DNA of 35,167 bases from Candidatus Omnitrophota bacterium (GTDB lineage: Bacteria > Omnitrophota > Gorgyraeia > Gorgyraeales > Gorgyraeaceae): contig JAHJHC010000077.1 of assembly GCA_018824145.1 (NCBI GenBank), positions 1 to 35,167 on the forward strand, read 5' to 3'. Below, piece after piece: positions 16,231-25,418 of this stretch. The number at the start of each line of letters is the position of its first letter. The stretch's first letter is position 1. The translations under genes were made by a program, and so were the position numbers. The notes beneath the pieces were generated by a model, which worked only from the letters and a program-made list of their open reading frames with translations, was not told where the DNA came from and made no database searches.

Positions 16231-17832
16231 ATGAAAAAGACACACGAAACCAGGAAAAAAGGAAAGGATGCAAGGCGTTTATTTAACGAACTGGTAGAGC
16301 ATGGCAAGAAAAAAGGACATCTGACTTATGAAGAGATAAATGAGTTATTGCCTGATGGAATTGTCTCTGCTTCACAGATAGAGAAGGTTTTTACGATCTT
16401 GGATAAAGAAGATATAATGATAGTAGATACGGAGGAGGAATTCAATGCGCACAAGAAAAAAACTGGGGGCAATGGAAAACATAAACATCGTACTGATAAA
16501 CAGGCCTCGTCACCTTCGGTAGGGGCGCTAGATACGGGCATAGAAGATCCTGTAAAGATGTATCTAAGGCAAATGGGACAGATACCGCTTCTTTCCAGGG
16601 ATGATGAGATAAAGTTGGCTCAAGAAATAGAAATGAGAGAAGAAGAGTTTAAAAGGGTGGTTTTGAGTTGCCCTTATATTAAAGATAGTGTGTTAACCAT
16701 CGCAAATAATATGTTGGCGAGAGAGATCAATATAGAAGAGATAATAAAAGAGGAGCCGACAGTAAGGAAAGAAGACGATGCTTACAGAAAGATCGAGCGT
16801 TTGATCAAAAAAATAAAGGCTTCAAAAAAAGGAAAAAATATAATAGAAATGTGCTTGGAGTTTAACTTCTGTACGTCTATCATAGAGGATTTTGCAAATA
16901 ACATAAGGATGGCCATATCTGAGATGGATGCTATTGATAGAGAGATCCATAGGATGCGTAAACGCAAAATAAGAGGTAGCATAAAGTCTTTTGAAAAAAA
17001 GAGGAAGGATATAGAGAAGAGATTTGGCAAGAAATATGAAGATATAAAGAAAGACTTCTCTCTTATTAGAAAGCAGGCCTTGAGATTTAATAGGGTCAAA
17101 AAGGCTATGGTAGAGGCGAATTTGAGACTTGTCGTAAGTATTGCGAAAAAATACACAAATAGAGGCCTTTCCTTTTTGGACTTGATTCAGGAAGGCAATA
17201 TCGGTCTTATGAAGGCAGTAGAGAAGTTCGAATATAAGCGTGGGTATAAATTTTCTACTTATGCGACATGGTGGATAAGACAGGCTGTGACACGTTCCAT
17301 AGCTGACCAGGCTAGGACTATAAGAATACCTGTTCACATGACAGAAACGATAAATAAGCTTATAAGGGTTTCAAGGATACTTGTACAGGAAAACGGCAGG
17401 GAGCCCACAGCCGAGGAGATTGCCTCTGAAATGAGGATGAGCGTCGAAAAAGTCAGGGGCATATTAAAGATAGCCCAGGAACCTATATCTTTACAGACGC
17501 CCATAGGGGACGAAGGCGATACTAATTTCGGTGATTTTATAGAGGATAAAAAAGCGATTTCTCCGGCTAATGCTACTGCGTACACTATGCTGAAAGAAGA
17601 GATGGATAATATCCTTAATACACTCACTGAAAGAGAAAAAAGGGTTCTAAGGCTCAGGTTTGGAATAGGCGATGGTTATCCGAGGACACTTGAAGAAGTG
17701 GGCAGTATTTTTAATGTCACGAGAGAAAGGGTGCGACAGATAGAGGCAAAGGCATTGCGTAAATTGAGACACCCCACTAGAAGCAGGAGACTTAAAAATT
17801 TCCTTGAGATGGCTTTTGGTCAGGAGCTATGA
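16231..17832 (+). CDS. rpoD: primary sigma factor RpoD (sigma-70)
   Basis: The 533-residue protein has all conserved regions of a housekeeping sigma factor: an N-terminal region 1.1-like segment, region 1.2 ([16 protein letters not shown]), a shortened non-conserved region, region 2 ([13 protein letters not shown] through [12 protein letters not shown]), region 3, and region 4.2 with the HTH ([24 protein letters not shown]). It directs RNA polymerase to TTGACA/TATAAT-type promoters, which agrees with the promoter-like sites seen in this window. AAGGAG lies 7-8 bases before the ATG. It follows dnaG by 23 bases and is probably in the same transcript. Confidence 0.98.
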   Translation: MKKTHETRKKGKDARRLFNELVEHGKKKGHLTYEEINELLPDGIVSASQIEKVFTILDKEDIMIVDTEEEFNAHKKKTGGNGKHKHRTDKQASSPSVGALDTGIEDPVKMYLRQMGQIPLLSRDDEIKLAQEIEMREEEFKRVVLSCPYIKDSVLTIANNMLAREINIEEIIKEEPTVRKEDDAYRKIERLIKKIKASKKGKNIIEMCLEFNFCTSIIEDFANNIRMAISEMDAIDREIHRMRKRKIRGSIKSFEKKRKDIEKRFGKKYEDIKKDFSLIRKQALRFNRVKKAMVEANLRLVVSIAKKYTNRGLSFLDLIQEGNIGLMKAVEKFEYKRGYKFSTYATWWIRQAVTRSIADQARTIRIPVHMTETINKLIRVSRILVQENGREPTAEEIASEMRMSVEKVRGILKIAQEPISLQTPIGDEGDTNFGDFIEDKKAISPANATAYTMLKEEMDNILNTLTEREKRVLRLRFGIGDGYPRTLEEVGSIFNVTRERVRQIEAKALRKLRHPTRSRRLKNFLEMAFGQEL

Positions 17833-17875
17833 TTGTTTTTTGGCGGACTAACTATTACAGAAGGAGAGAAGAGTC

Positions 17876-18532
17876 ATGTTGAAAACAAAAAGAATATCTT
17901 TATATGTAGTTTTTTGTCTATTTATTTCAGGTTGTGTTGCAACTTCCAAGACAGTAACACCGACTGGTATCCCGGGAAAAACAACTCCAGTCGTACAAGA
18001 GAAGGTGATCCAGGAGAGCAGTCCTATTGCAGAAGAAAAAGTTGCAGAAGTTCGTGATGATGTGCAAGATTTTGCCCCAGTTAGAAAAGAAAAGGGACCA
18101 ATTACGGAAAAAGGGGGACCTGCTCGGATTACACATTCGCAGATTACAAACTTGATAAGCGAGATCTTTGATATTCAGTCTTCCGAGACGTTGTCGGGAC
18201 AGCCTAGATTTTCAGGGACTTCAGAGAATAATCTTGCAACGTTAGAGATTATAGGTGAAAAAGATGATGTCTTGCAGGCATCGGTAAAATTGATGTATCC
18301 GAAGGACGTTGAGGCTATCAATATCGATTTAAATAATGCAATAATGCTCAGATTTTTGAGAAATGTCGCGCCTGAATTCGAAGACTGGTCGAGTAGGGTC
18401 AAAGATATAATAGCCAAGTTCTATTCGACAGAAAAGGATGATGGGGAACGGGATAAAATAACATTGGCCGGGAAAAATATAGAGATTTTATACAATAAAG
18501 AGTCTATTTTGATAACGACAAAATTCAAATAG
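17876..18532 (+). CDS. lipoprotein of unknown function
   Basis: The 218-residue product has a lipoprotein signal with LFISGC (Cys20) as the lipobox. A Pro/Thr/Glu-rich linker of about 70 residues follows, then a compact alpha/beta domain from about residue 85 to the end. I do not recognise the family. A good ribosome binding site (AAGGAG) precedes the ATG. It lies 43 bases after rpoD with no visible terminator or promoter between, so it may be read through from the housekeeping operon. Its cellular role is not evident. Confidence 0.75.
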   Translation: MLKTKRISLYVVFCLFISGCVATSKTVTPTGIPGKTTPVVQEKVIQESSPIAEEKVAEVRDDVQDFAPVRKEKGPITEKGGPARITHSQITNLISEIFDIQSSETLSGQPRFSGTSENNLATLEIIGEKDDVLQASVKLMYPKDVEAINIDLNNAIMLRFLRNVAPEFEDWSSRVKDIIAKFYSTEKDDGERDKITLAGKNIEILYNKESILITTKFK

Positions 18533-18559
18533 TCGTTTTGTAAGGTTTGCGATAACGTT

Positions 18560-20011
18560 ATGAAAGCATTGAAGAGACAAATCCTAATATTCGTAATGAT
18601 TATGTCTTCGGTTAGTTATGTCCACGCCTATGAGGATCCGTTCAAGGAAGAATCCGCAAAGATATCAGAGCTTTACCGGAAATATGAATATTCGAAAGCG
18701 ATTAATATGGCTCACCAGCTTTTGACGTTAGCGGAAGAAAAGTTCGGAGAAGAGCATTTTTTTGTTGTTAAGACGTTAAATACCCTGGCGACATTTTACC
18801 ACGGTCAAGGTAGATACGCCGAAGCCGAACCTCTTTACAAAAGAGTATTAGATATAAAGATGAAGAATCTCGGTAAAGACCATCCTGATCTGGCAGGTTA
18901 CCTTAGTAATCTGGCGATGCTTTTTCATGATCAAGGAAGGTATGTCGAAGCCGAACCTCTTTACAAAAGAGCGCTGAATATGAAGATCAAGGCATTCGGA
19001 GAGCAGCATCATGATGTAGGGGCATCTTTGAGCAATTTGGCTATGCTTTACCATGATCAAGGGAGATATGCCGAAGCCGAACCCCTATATAAACGAGCAC
19101 TGGAAATACAAAAAAGATCTTTTGGAGAGGATCATGTCTATGTAACGAGTTATATGAACAATATAGCGTCCCTTTACCATGATCAAGGGAGATATGCCGA
19201 AGCCGAGCCTCTTTACCAACGGGCATTAGAAATAAGAAAGAAATCTCTCAAGAAAGGACACACTGACATAGGCACGTCTTTGAATAATCTGGCTGGATTT
19301 TATATTGAGCAAGGGAGGTACGCTGAAACCGAATCTCTTTACCAACAGGCATTGGAAATAAAGATCGAGGCCTTTGGAAGAAATCATCCTGATGTGGCAG
19401 CCCTTCTCAATAATCTGGGGTTGCTTTATTATAAAGAGGGCAGATATGATGAATCAGAATCTCTTTGCGGACAGGCATTGGAGATTACTGAAGAATACTT
19501 CGGGAAAGATCATCCTCATGTGGCTATATCGTTAAATAATCTGGCAAAACTTTATCATCTGCAGGGTAAACATTCTAAGGCAGAGAAGTATTACAAGATG
19601 GCTTTGGAGATTAGTAAGAAGGTATTGGATAAAGATCACCCTGATATATTGACAGTTTTAAACAATCTCGCAATGCTTTACCATGGTCAAGGAAAATACA
19701 TAGATGCAGAAGCCCTTTATAAGCGGGTGTTGACTATGAGAATGAAAAGCCTTGGTAAGAATCATTCCGATGTAGCTGCATCTTTAAACAATCTAGCCTC
19801 GATTTATGTTGATCAGGGAAAATATGATGAGGCAGAGCGCGATTACAAATGGGCTTTAGGAATATATGAAAAATGTTTTGACAAGAATCATGTTGATATA
19901 GCAACTGTATTATGGAATATGGAAACACTTTACAAAAAGATTGGCAAGGAAAAAGAAGCAGAAAACCTAATAGAACGCGATGCAATTATTAGTTCTGGCA
20001 ATCAATTGTAA
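18560..20011 (+). CDS. exported tetratricopeptide repeat protein (kinesin-light-chain type)
   Basis: The 483-residue protein has a signal peptide (cleavage expected after VHA, near residue 23). Nine consecutive 42-residue TPR units of the kinesin-light-chain type (TPR_10/TPR_12) plus a truncated tenth follow. Each unit has the pattern NNLAxLYxxQGRYAEAEPLY...ALEI...GxxHPD. They should form a single superhelix that binds partner proteins in the periplasm or at the cell surface. Repeats 2-4 are nearly identical at DNA level over stretches such as CATGATCAAGG and GCCGAAGCCGA, which suggests recent internal duplication or gene conversion. No clear ribosome binding site is near the ATG. Confidence 0.9.
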   Translation: MKALKRQILIFVMIMSSVSYVHAYEDPFKEESAKISELYRKYEYSKAINMAHQLLTLAEEKFGEEHFFVVKTLNTLATFYHGQGRYAEAEPLYKRVLDIKMKNLGKDHPDLAGYLSNLAMLFHDQGRYVEAEPLYKRALNMKIKAFGEQHHDVGASLSNLAMLYHDQGRYAEAEPLYKRALEIQKRSFGEDHVYVTSYMNNIASLYHDQGRYAEAEPLYQRALEIRKKSLKKGHTDIGTSLNNLAGFYIEQGRYAETESLYQQALEIKIEAFGRNHPDVAALLNNLGLLYYKEGRYDESESLCGQALEITEEYFGKDHPHVAISLNNLAKLYHLQGKHSKAEKYYKMALEISKKVLDKDHPDILTVLNNLAMLYHGQGKYIDAEALYKRVLTMRMKSLGKNHSDVAASLNNLASIYVDQGKYDEAERDYKWALGIYEKCFDKNHVDIATVLWNMETLYKKIGKEKEAENLIERDAIISSGNQL

Positions 20012-20099
20012 GACGTTAGATTTATTTGTCCCCCTCCTTTGGCCAGGATACCTGACACATAATCAAAAGAGCAATATATGTTTAGTTAATTTAGTTCTA

Positions 20100-20128
20100 T
20101 TGAAGTCTAGGCTATCAAGTGCTAAAAT
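20100..20128 (+). promoter_or_regulatory. promoter giving a near-leaderless transcript
   Basis: TTGAAG (20100-20105) and TAAAAT (20123-20128) are separated by 17 bases. Only 11 bases lie between the -10 element and the ATG at 20140, so the expected leader is about 5 bases. No Shine-Dalgarno sequence is present. Confidence 0.6.
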
Positions 20129-20139
20129 AAGTACTAATT

Positions 20140-21603
20140 ATGACTATCCCGAAGTTTAATCGCATATTCAGAAAGGTGATTTATTGTGCTTTGCTTTTTA
20201 CAATATGCGTTATAATTGCATTTTTTATTTTTGAAGTGGGATTGCGGATTGCAGGAGATGCTTGGCAATATCTTTTTAAAAGGACCCAATCGTCTAATAA
20301 TATTTTTTATGTTTATGTTATCGGAGGCTCTACGTCATATGGATTTCCTTATGGCGAGAAGATTTCGTTCCCGAAAATAATATCATATATGTTTGATGGA
20401 AAAATAAATAAAAAAAATGTTAAGGTTATTAATTTAGCGATTCCCGGACATGATTTGGAAACTCAATATTGGAAATTTTATCAGGAATTATTTAAGAGGC
20501 CTCGAAAAGAAGGGATTTTATTAATATATTCCGGGATAAATGAACATATAACCGATACTTATTACGATCATTCTTTTAAATATTGGCAATTTATGCAGAG
20601 ATCCATATTGTTATCAAAATCATTGTTATTATTAAAAAATATTTCCAGGCCTAAGTTTATTGTTAATAGGATGGAGCATTTGTTATACGATAATTCGCTT
20701 TCAAGATATGAATACAGGGTAGAAAAAACAATAAAACTAGCCAGGAAATATGGTTTAAGAATAATACTTTCTACTTTAGTGGGAAATATTTCTGAAATCC
20801 ATCCGTGCGGAACAGATCCCCGTCGGCAGGAGTTTATGGAATTATTTGAATTCGGGAGAGAATTTGAGAGAAAAGGTCCTTTTGTTAAAGCAATATGTAT
20901 TTATAAGAAAATTTCGAAAAAATACAACATAGGTTCATGTAATTTATATTATCATTTGGCTAAATGCTATCAGGATTTAGGGCAATATGAAAGTGCAAGA
21001 GAATATTATCACATGGCAATTGATAATGGAGCAGGAAATCGGCCGACTCGAGGGCAAAATAGGGTTATAAGGAAAATAGCTAAAAAATACAACACAGGAT
21101 TAGCAGATGTAGCTGAATATTTTAAAGAGGCATCCCCCAATGGCTTAATGGGATACAATTTATTCTCCGATGGCCATCACCCTAACATAGAAGGGTATCT
21201 TCTTATGTCAAGATGTATAGCAGATGAGATGCAAAGGATTCTAAACAGTAAGATTTCTCGCATGCCTACAAGAGAAGAGATAATTCACTGTTTTGATTTT
21301 AACCACAATGATTCTTTTAAGGCATATCTTACTAGTATAGATTGGATTTGTGGATTAGGTCTTGAATGCGTACAAAATGAACGAGCCGAGTCTATAAAAA
21401 GGGTTGAATTTTATTTAAAGAAGATGGATGAAATTCATCCAGATTCTCTGGATACTTGTCTGGCTCATCTTTTAGTAGCTACTTTAAAAATGGATAAAAA
21501 AGAAGTGATTTACTGGATGGAAAAAGGCAAGTTTTCAAAAGAAAACAGCCCGATTCTAGAAAAGATATTTTGGGTACATGAACATCTTGAAGGATTATTA
21601 TGA
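20140..21603 (+). CDS. membrane-anchored SGNH-hydrolase-like protein
   Basis: The 487-residue protein has one N-terminal membrane anchor (about 13-33) and an SGNH/GDSL-type esterase fold. Visible signatures are the nucleophile block VIGGSTSYG (Ser64), INLAIPG (Gly103), YSGINEH (Asn134) and FSDGHHPN near residue 345 with the Asp-x-x-His pair. A TPR-like helical insertion (YYHLAKCYQDLGQYESAREYYHMAI) lies within the fold at about 268-295, and a helical C-terminal domain follows. SGNH proteins of this kind add or remove acyl groups on surface glycans. It overlaps the next gene by 4 bases, so it forms a glycan operon with the two glycosyltransferases. Confidence 0.82.
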   Translation: MTIPKFNRIFRKVIYCALLFTICVIIAFFIFEVGLRIAGDAWQYLFKRTQSSNNIFYVYVIGGSTSYGFPYGEKISFPKIISYMFDGKINKKNVKVINLAIPGHDLETQYWKFYQELFKRPRKEGILLIYSGINEHITDTYYDHSFKYWQFMQRSILLSKSLLLLKNISRPKFIVNRMEHLLYDNSLSRYEYRVEKTIKLARKYGLRIILSTLVGNISEIHPCGTDPRRQEFMELFEFGREFERKGPFVKAICIYKKISKKYNIGSCNLYYHLAKCYQDLGQYESAREYYHMAIDNGAGNRPTRGQNRVIRKIAKKYNTGLADVAEYFKEASPNGLMGYNLFSDGHHPNIEGYLLMSRCIADEMQRILNSKISRMPTREEIIHCFDFNHNDSFKAYLTSIDWICGLGLECVQNERAESIKRVEFYLKKMDEIHPDSLDTCLAHLLVATLKMDKKEVIYWMEKGKFSKENSPILEKIFWVHEHLEGLL

Positions 21604-23123
21604 AAAGAAATAAGGAGCTTTTAATTAAAATTTTATTTTTTTCATTTCTTGTTTTAGCGCCAAGGTTATTTTTCTTTTTTATTACTGAAAACTTTTATAA
21701 TGAGGAGCCCCCATTTTATATTTATGATGCCCTGCAGATAATAAAATCAGGAGAAATCCCGTTGCAGCATAACCATCCGGGAGGATATCAATTGATCCTT
21801 GCGGCCATTATATCATTGTCAAAATTTATATCAGATAAGATAAGTCCGATATTATTGCCGAGATTGATTACTCTTCTTTTAGGGATATTTAGTGCGGGGA
21901 TTTATTATTTACTTATAAAATATTTATTCAAAAAATCAAATGCATTGATTTCTTTCATTATTCTGTGTTTACATTATCCTTTTATAATCTTGAGCGTTAA
22001 TACGCTTAATTATATGCCGATGTATTTCTTTGTGCTGCTGGGGATTTTGACATTTATTTATTTTCTAGATAAAAATGACGTTAAATATTATATTTGCTCT
22101 GCTATATCTATTGCTTTCGCCGCTATGATGCGACAGGCTGCCTGGCCGCTCCCATTTATACTGACGCTGATTCTTATATCGAAGAGAAGGATACTTCAAT
22201 CTGTTCTTTTTTTTCTTCTAACATTTGCCTATCCTATTTACTATATGGTTCGATTGTATCATGATAATGCCCCGTTTGCATTTTATTACGTTGGCGGAGG
22301 CCTTGATGATAAATGTGTGAATACTTTAAATACGAACTTGATTTTTGCATTCCCCGAATATCTTATAAACAACTACCCTTCCTATCTTTTTATTGCCGGA
22401 CTTGCGGGGATTGTCATTTCTTTATTTAGATACGCCAAAGGCTATAACCATAAAATAATTTTAGCAATTTTTTTCCTGACGAATTTTATGATATACAATT
22501 TTCTGGTGATGACTAATAATTTCATATTTATAAGTGAATACGGAAGTCTTCATCCTCGATACAGTGTTCTGTTTATCTTACTCCTCCTCCCTTTTTCTAT
22601 AGAAATCCTAGAAAAAATCTCAGCTAATATTTTCCGATTTAAAAAAAATGTTGCTATGCTGGTAGTAGCCATTTTGATGATTCCTTCTATGGTTTTATCA
22701 TGGCAAGGAGTATCATCTGATTTAAAACAATATATGGTGCCTGAGGCTTATAATGATCTATCCGATTATTTAAAAAAAAATATATCCAAACAATCGAAAT
22801 TAATAATTGCCTCAAATAGGCGTCAATATATAGTCCACGCTTTAATAAAAAGCAATAGGACTTATGATGTTATTAATTTTTTTGATCCACCTTCCTTTGG
22901 ACATGAATATATTCTGGATGAATTAACCGCAGAAGGATTGTGTAATTCAGCAGAAGATGTTATTAAAGAGTATAAATTAGATAATGATACAGATTACGCG
23001 ATTATTTTTGATTCGTCACTTACGAGATTGAAGCAGGTAGATATTTCTCATTTAGAATCTCGCTACCCTAATAAAGAATATAAGATTGTCAGATTCGGAG
23101 ATATACTTTTGATTAGGCCGTAA
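21600..23123 (+). CDS. polytopic glycosyltransferase (ArnT/GT39-like)
   Basis: The 507-residue protein has about ten membrane segments and a soluble C-terminal region of roughly 130 residues, the layout of lipid-dependent GT-C glycosyltransferases (PMT/ArnT type). The first external loop contains NEEPPFYIYDAL, whose acidic residues are in the place of the catalytic motif, followed by HNHPGGYQL. These enzymes transfer sugars from polyprenyl-phosphate donors on the periplasmic face. The ATG overlaps the stop of the SGNH gene (ATGA), indicating coupled translation. The acceptor cannot be inferred. Confidence 0.78.
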   Translation: MKRNKELLIKILFFSFLVLAPRLFFFFITENFYNEEPPFYIYDALQIIKSGEIPLQHNHPGGYQLILAAIISLSKFISDKISPILLPRLITLLLGIFSAGIYYLLIKYLFKKSNALISFIILCLHYPFIILSVNTLNYMPMYFFVLLGILTFIYFLDKNDVKYYICSAISIAFAAMMRQAAWPLPFILTLILISKRRILQSVLFFLLTFAYPIYYMVRLYHDNAPFAFYYVGGGLDDKCVNTLNTNLIFAFPEYLINNYPSYLFIAGLAGIVISLFRYAKGYNHKIILAIFFLTNFMIYNFLVMTNNFIFISEYGSLHPRYSVLFILLLLPFSIEILEKISANIFRFKKNVAMLVVAILMIPSMVLSWQGVSSDLKQYMVPEAYNDLSDYLKKNISKQSKLIIASNRRQYIVHALIKSNRTYDVINFFDPPSFGHEYILDELTAEGLCNSAEDVIKEYKLDNDTDYAIIFDSSLTRLKQVDISHLESRYPNKEYKIVRFGDILLIRP

Positions 23124-23154
23124 AGCATAATTTAATCTTATATATTTAAAGATT

Positions 23155-24771
23155 ATGAGGCAAAATGTTAAAATAGATACATTGATTTTAATTATTATAC
23201 TTATTTTTCATTTTGGCGCTAATTTTGTATGGTTAAGTATAGATGAGAACCCTTTTCTCCCAGATGAAATTTTTCATATCCATGACTACCATTCTTTTTA
23301 TAGTGGAATCAAAGATATTAATGTTATAAAAGAACTCCCCTTTATATCAATAAAAAAAATATTTCTATTGTTTAACATCAGTACACAGGCATGGCCTAGG
23401 TTTGTCTATTTTACTTCCTACCTTTTTACTCTGTTTTTAGGATATAGCATATTTACACTAAAGATATCGAATATGTTGTATTTTGCAATTTTAATCTTTT
23501 CGCTATACTTTATTGGCAGGAAATGTCTTGATGCTAAAACAGGACTTTTAGCTGCTTTTATGGTTTCTTTTTATCCGGGAGTATGTGGTATTTCAAGGGT
23601 ATATGGTATTGATTTTCCTTTAGCAGCTATGGCAAGTTTGACAACGTTATTTTTATTGCTTTCAGAAAATTTCTCGCGCAGAAAATATTCTATTTTTTTT
23701 GGCATTTCATTGGGAATAGGCTTTCTTGTAAAAGGGACGATATTATTGTTTGTATCAGGTATAATAGGATACATTTTTTTCAGAATTTTAAAGGACAGGG
23801 ATTTGCAATTGCGACGACAGAGACTAAGGAATTTTTACCTTTCCATTTTAACAGCGCTGGTAATTTCATCTGTGTGGTGGTTTGGAAACTTTAAAGAAAT
23901 TTATTGCAATCTTTATGTTAATATAATAGGAAGGACAATAGGATATCCTCATACCGTATACCAGAGGATATTTTACTATTTGACACATATCATTGAAGAT
24001 ATTTCAGTAATTTTTTTAGTTATATTTATTGCTGGTTTTTTTCTAGCTATCAAAAATAAAATGCGTCATATAATAGAAGTATCGCTTTGGATCATAATAC
24101 CTTATGTGTTGTTAAGTATGATGGCTATAAAGAATGGAAGATATTATGCTCCAAGTTATCCGGCCTTTGCCTTGATTACTGCGTATGGGATTTCGAGTAT
24201 TCAATCGAAGCGTATTCGAAGATTTTTCACAATATTCGTTGTTATCATGAGTATGGCCTTATTTTATAAATTGAGTTTCAATATAGGATTTTTTCCGAGG
24301 ATAAATATAGTAGAGCCATATAGATGGCATCTTGCCAAAAAGATTCCGCCTTATTGGATAGATAGATATTGTCACTCGCCAGTAGATACTAATTACAAAG
24401 ATATAACCGAAAAGATAGTGGGTATGATTCAAAAGAAAGAAATGCGCAGTGATAAAAAGATATTAATTGGCTTGGAGACGGAATGTGTCGATTTTGATAC
24501 AGTGAGGATTTTGCATTTGATAAAGTATTATATTATTACCGAATACGAAAGTTATATTTTGAAAATAGAACAAGAAGAAAGGTTTTACGAAAATGAATGT
24601 ATGGAGTTAGATTATGTTATTGTCGTTACAGACGTGGGGTCAAGAGAAGGAGTTTATCAAGAAAAAAAATATTTCAGTGATGAGAAACACGAAAAGCTTA
24701 TTGAGGTCATGAAAGAAATAGCTTATCCTATCAGAAAGGAGATAGTTTTATATAAGAATATAGCAAAATAA
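23155..24771 (+). CDS. second polytopic glycosyltransferase (ArnT/GT39-like)
   Basis: The 538-residue protein has about ten membrane segments and a C-terminal soluble domain. The first loop carries FLPDEIFHIHDY, where the Asp-Glu pair matches the catalytic acidic motif of GT-C enzymes such as ArnT and PMT. It follows the first glycosyltransferase by 31 bases. That gap holds an inverted repeat (TAATCTT at 23133-23139 with AAGATTA at 23149-23155) whose 3' arm includes the A of the ATG, and there is no Shine-Dalgarno sequence, so initiation could be controlled by this hairpin. It probably acts in the same glycan pathway. Confidence 0.78.
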   Translation: MRQNVKIDTLILIIILIFHFGANFVWLSIDENPFLPDEIFHIHDYHSFYSGIKDINVIKELPFISIKKIFLLFNISTQAWPRFVYFTSYLFTLFLGYSIFTLKISNMLYFAILIFSLYFIGRKCLDAKTGLLAAFMVSFYPGVCGISRVYGIDFPLAAMASLTTLFLLLSENFSRRKYSIFFGISLGIGFLVKGTILLFVSGIIGYIFFRILKDRDLQLRRQRLRNFYLSILTALVISSVWWFGNFKEIYCNLYVNIIGRTIGYPHTVYQRIFYYLTHIIEDISVIFLVIFIAGFFLAIKNKMRHIIEVSLWIIIPYVLLSMMAIKNGRYYAPSYPAFALITAYGISSIQSKRIRRFFTIFVVIMSMALFYKLSFNIGFFPRINIVEPYRWHLAKKIPPYWIDRYCHSPVDTNYKDITEKIVGMIQKKEMRSDKKILIGLETECVDFDTVRILHLIKYYIITEYESYILKIEQEERFYENECMELDYVIVVTDVGSREGVYQEKKYFSDEKHEKLIEVMKEIAYPIRKEIVLYKNIAK

Positions 24772-24793
24772 TCATGCGGGGAGTTAATCTAGT

Positions 24794-25080
24794 ATGATTT
24801 TTATGAAAACAATTGCTACCAAAAAAGCTGTTTTGCCTAATATTCAAGAGAAATCAGCTCTCTGAATCTAACTGGACAAGCTTTAGCTATTCCACACATG
24901 ATACATTGTGGAGGCAGTTGTGGTTATCCCGGAGGATGTAATAATGTTAGTCCTGAAGCATTAGATTTTAGGGTAAAAGTTAACGAACTTCCTGCAAATA
25001 TACATGTTAAGCTTTGGCGAAATGAACCAGAAAATGTTAATCAAAAACCTGATATGCTGTTTATGCTTGATTTGATATAA
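24794..25080 (+). pseudogene. small Cys/Gly-rich protein gene broken by a 2-bp slippage
   Basis: The frame from ATG 24794 (MIFMKTIATKKAV...) stops at TGA 24863. Removing one CT from the CTCTCT run at 24858-24863 joins it to the downstream frame that continues EKSALNLTGQALAIPHM to the stop at 25080. That gives an intact product of about 94 residues. The distal part has CGGSCGYPGGCNN and a conserved-looking tail (ANIHVKLWRNEP, NQKPDMLFML). GGGGAG lies 10 bases upstream of the ATG. I do not recognise the family. A recent dinucleotide insertion, an assembly error or programmed frameshifting would all fit. The gene lies between the glycan module and the tRNAs. Confidence 0.6.
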
Positions 25081-25121
25081 AAAGTTTCCTCACTTTAAAT
25101 AACAGCTTCCAAAAAATCTCC

Positions 25122-25150
25122 TTGTCATAATATATTCCAAGTGATATAAT
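25122..25150 (+). promoter_or_regulatory. strong sigma-70-type promoter for the tRNA genes
   Basis: TTGTCA (25122-25127) and TATAAT (25145-25150) are separated by 17 bases. Transcription would start near 25157 and first produce the long hairpin at 25165-25236, then the two tRNAs. Confidence 0.82.
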
Positions 25151-25164
25151 TACTATTTCACAGG

Positions 25165-25236
25165 GCCCATGGTTCGACGCGGCCGCCTTCCTTCGACAAG
25201 CTCAGGACAGGTCGGCGTCCTTGCTCACCATAGGGC
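25165..25236 (+). repeat. imperfect palindromic element in the tRNA leader
   Basis: The outer arms GCCCATGGT (25165-25173) and ACCATAGGGC (25227-25236) pair with one bulge, inner arms GACGC and GCGTC pair, and CCTTCCT faces AGGACAGG near the tip. The tip carries CTTCGACAAGCTCAGG, which from memory resembles a repeat sequence common in many bacterial genomes. The element is much more GC-rich than its surroundings. Confidence 0.6.
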
Positions 25237-25256
25237 TTCAACAAGTAAAATATCAC

Positions 25257-25333
25257 GGGCCCATAGCTCAGTTGGTTAGAGCACCTGACTCATAATCAGG
25301 GTGTCCAAGGTTCAAGTCCTTGTGGGCCCACCA
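25257..25333 (+). tRNA. tRNA with CAU anticodon (elongator Met or lysidine-type Ile2)
   Basis: This is a complete 77-base cloverleaf. The acceptor arm GGGCCCA pairs with TGGGCCC. The D-arm contains AGCTCAGTTGGTTAGAGC, the anticodon stem CCTGA/TCAGG encloses CTCATAA (anticodon CAT), the T-arm has GTTCAAGTC, and CCA is encoded. The G1-C72 pair excludes the initiator. Sequence alone does not separate Met from Ile2; the decisive point is whether C34 is a TilS substrate. The CCA end also starts the hairpin of the trailer repeat. Confidence 0.93.
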
Positions 25334-25409
25334 TGAACCACTCGCTAAGTGGACGTGTTAAAATTAGTTTTCGCTCGGGTTCATGGCAGGCCATTAACTA
25401 TAACGAATA
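25331..25409 (+). repeat. tRNA-trailer module 1: hairpin plus conserved tail
   Basis: The 5' arm CCATGAACC begins with the CCA of the tRNA and pairs perfectly with GGTTCATGG at 25379-25387. A small nested hairpin CCACT/AGTGG lies inside. The 3' tail at 25383-25409 (CCATTAACTATAACGAATA at its end) recurs with one mismatch at 25592-25618, behind the second tRNA. Confidence 0.75.
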
Positions 25410-25418
25410 ATGGTTAAT

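Noticed and set aside
16822-17337. A 171-residue antisense open frame inside rpoD
   Set aside because: The sense strand encodes conserved sigma-70 regions 2 and 3; the antisense frame is a by-product of codon use.
24087-24269. A 60-residue sense frame inside the second polytopic glycosyltransferase
   Set aside because: It lies out of frame within a continuous membrane-protein gene and lacks a start signal.
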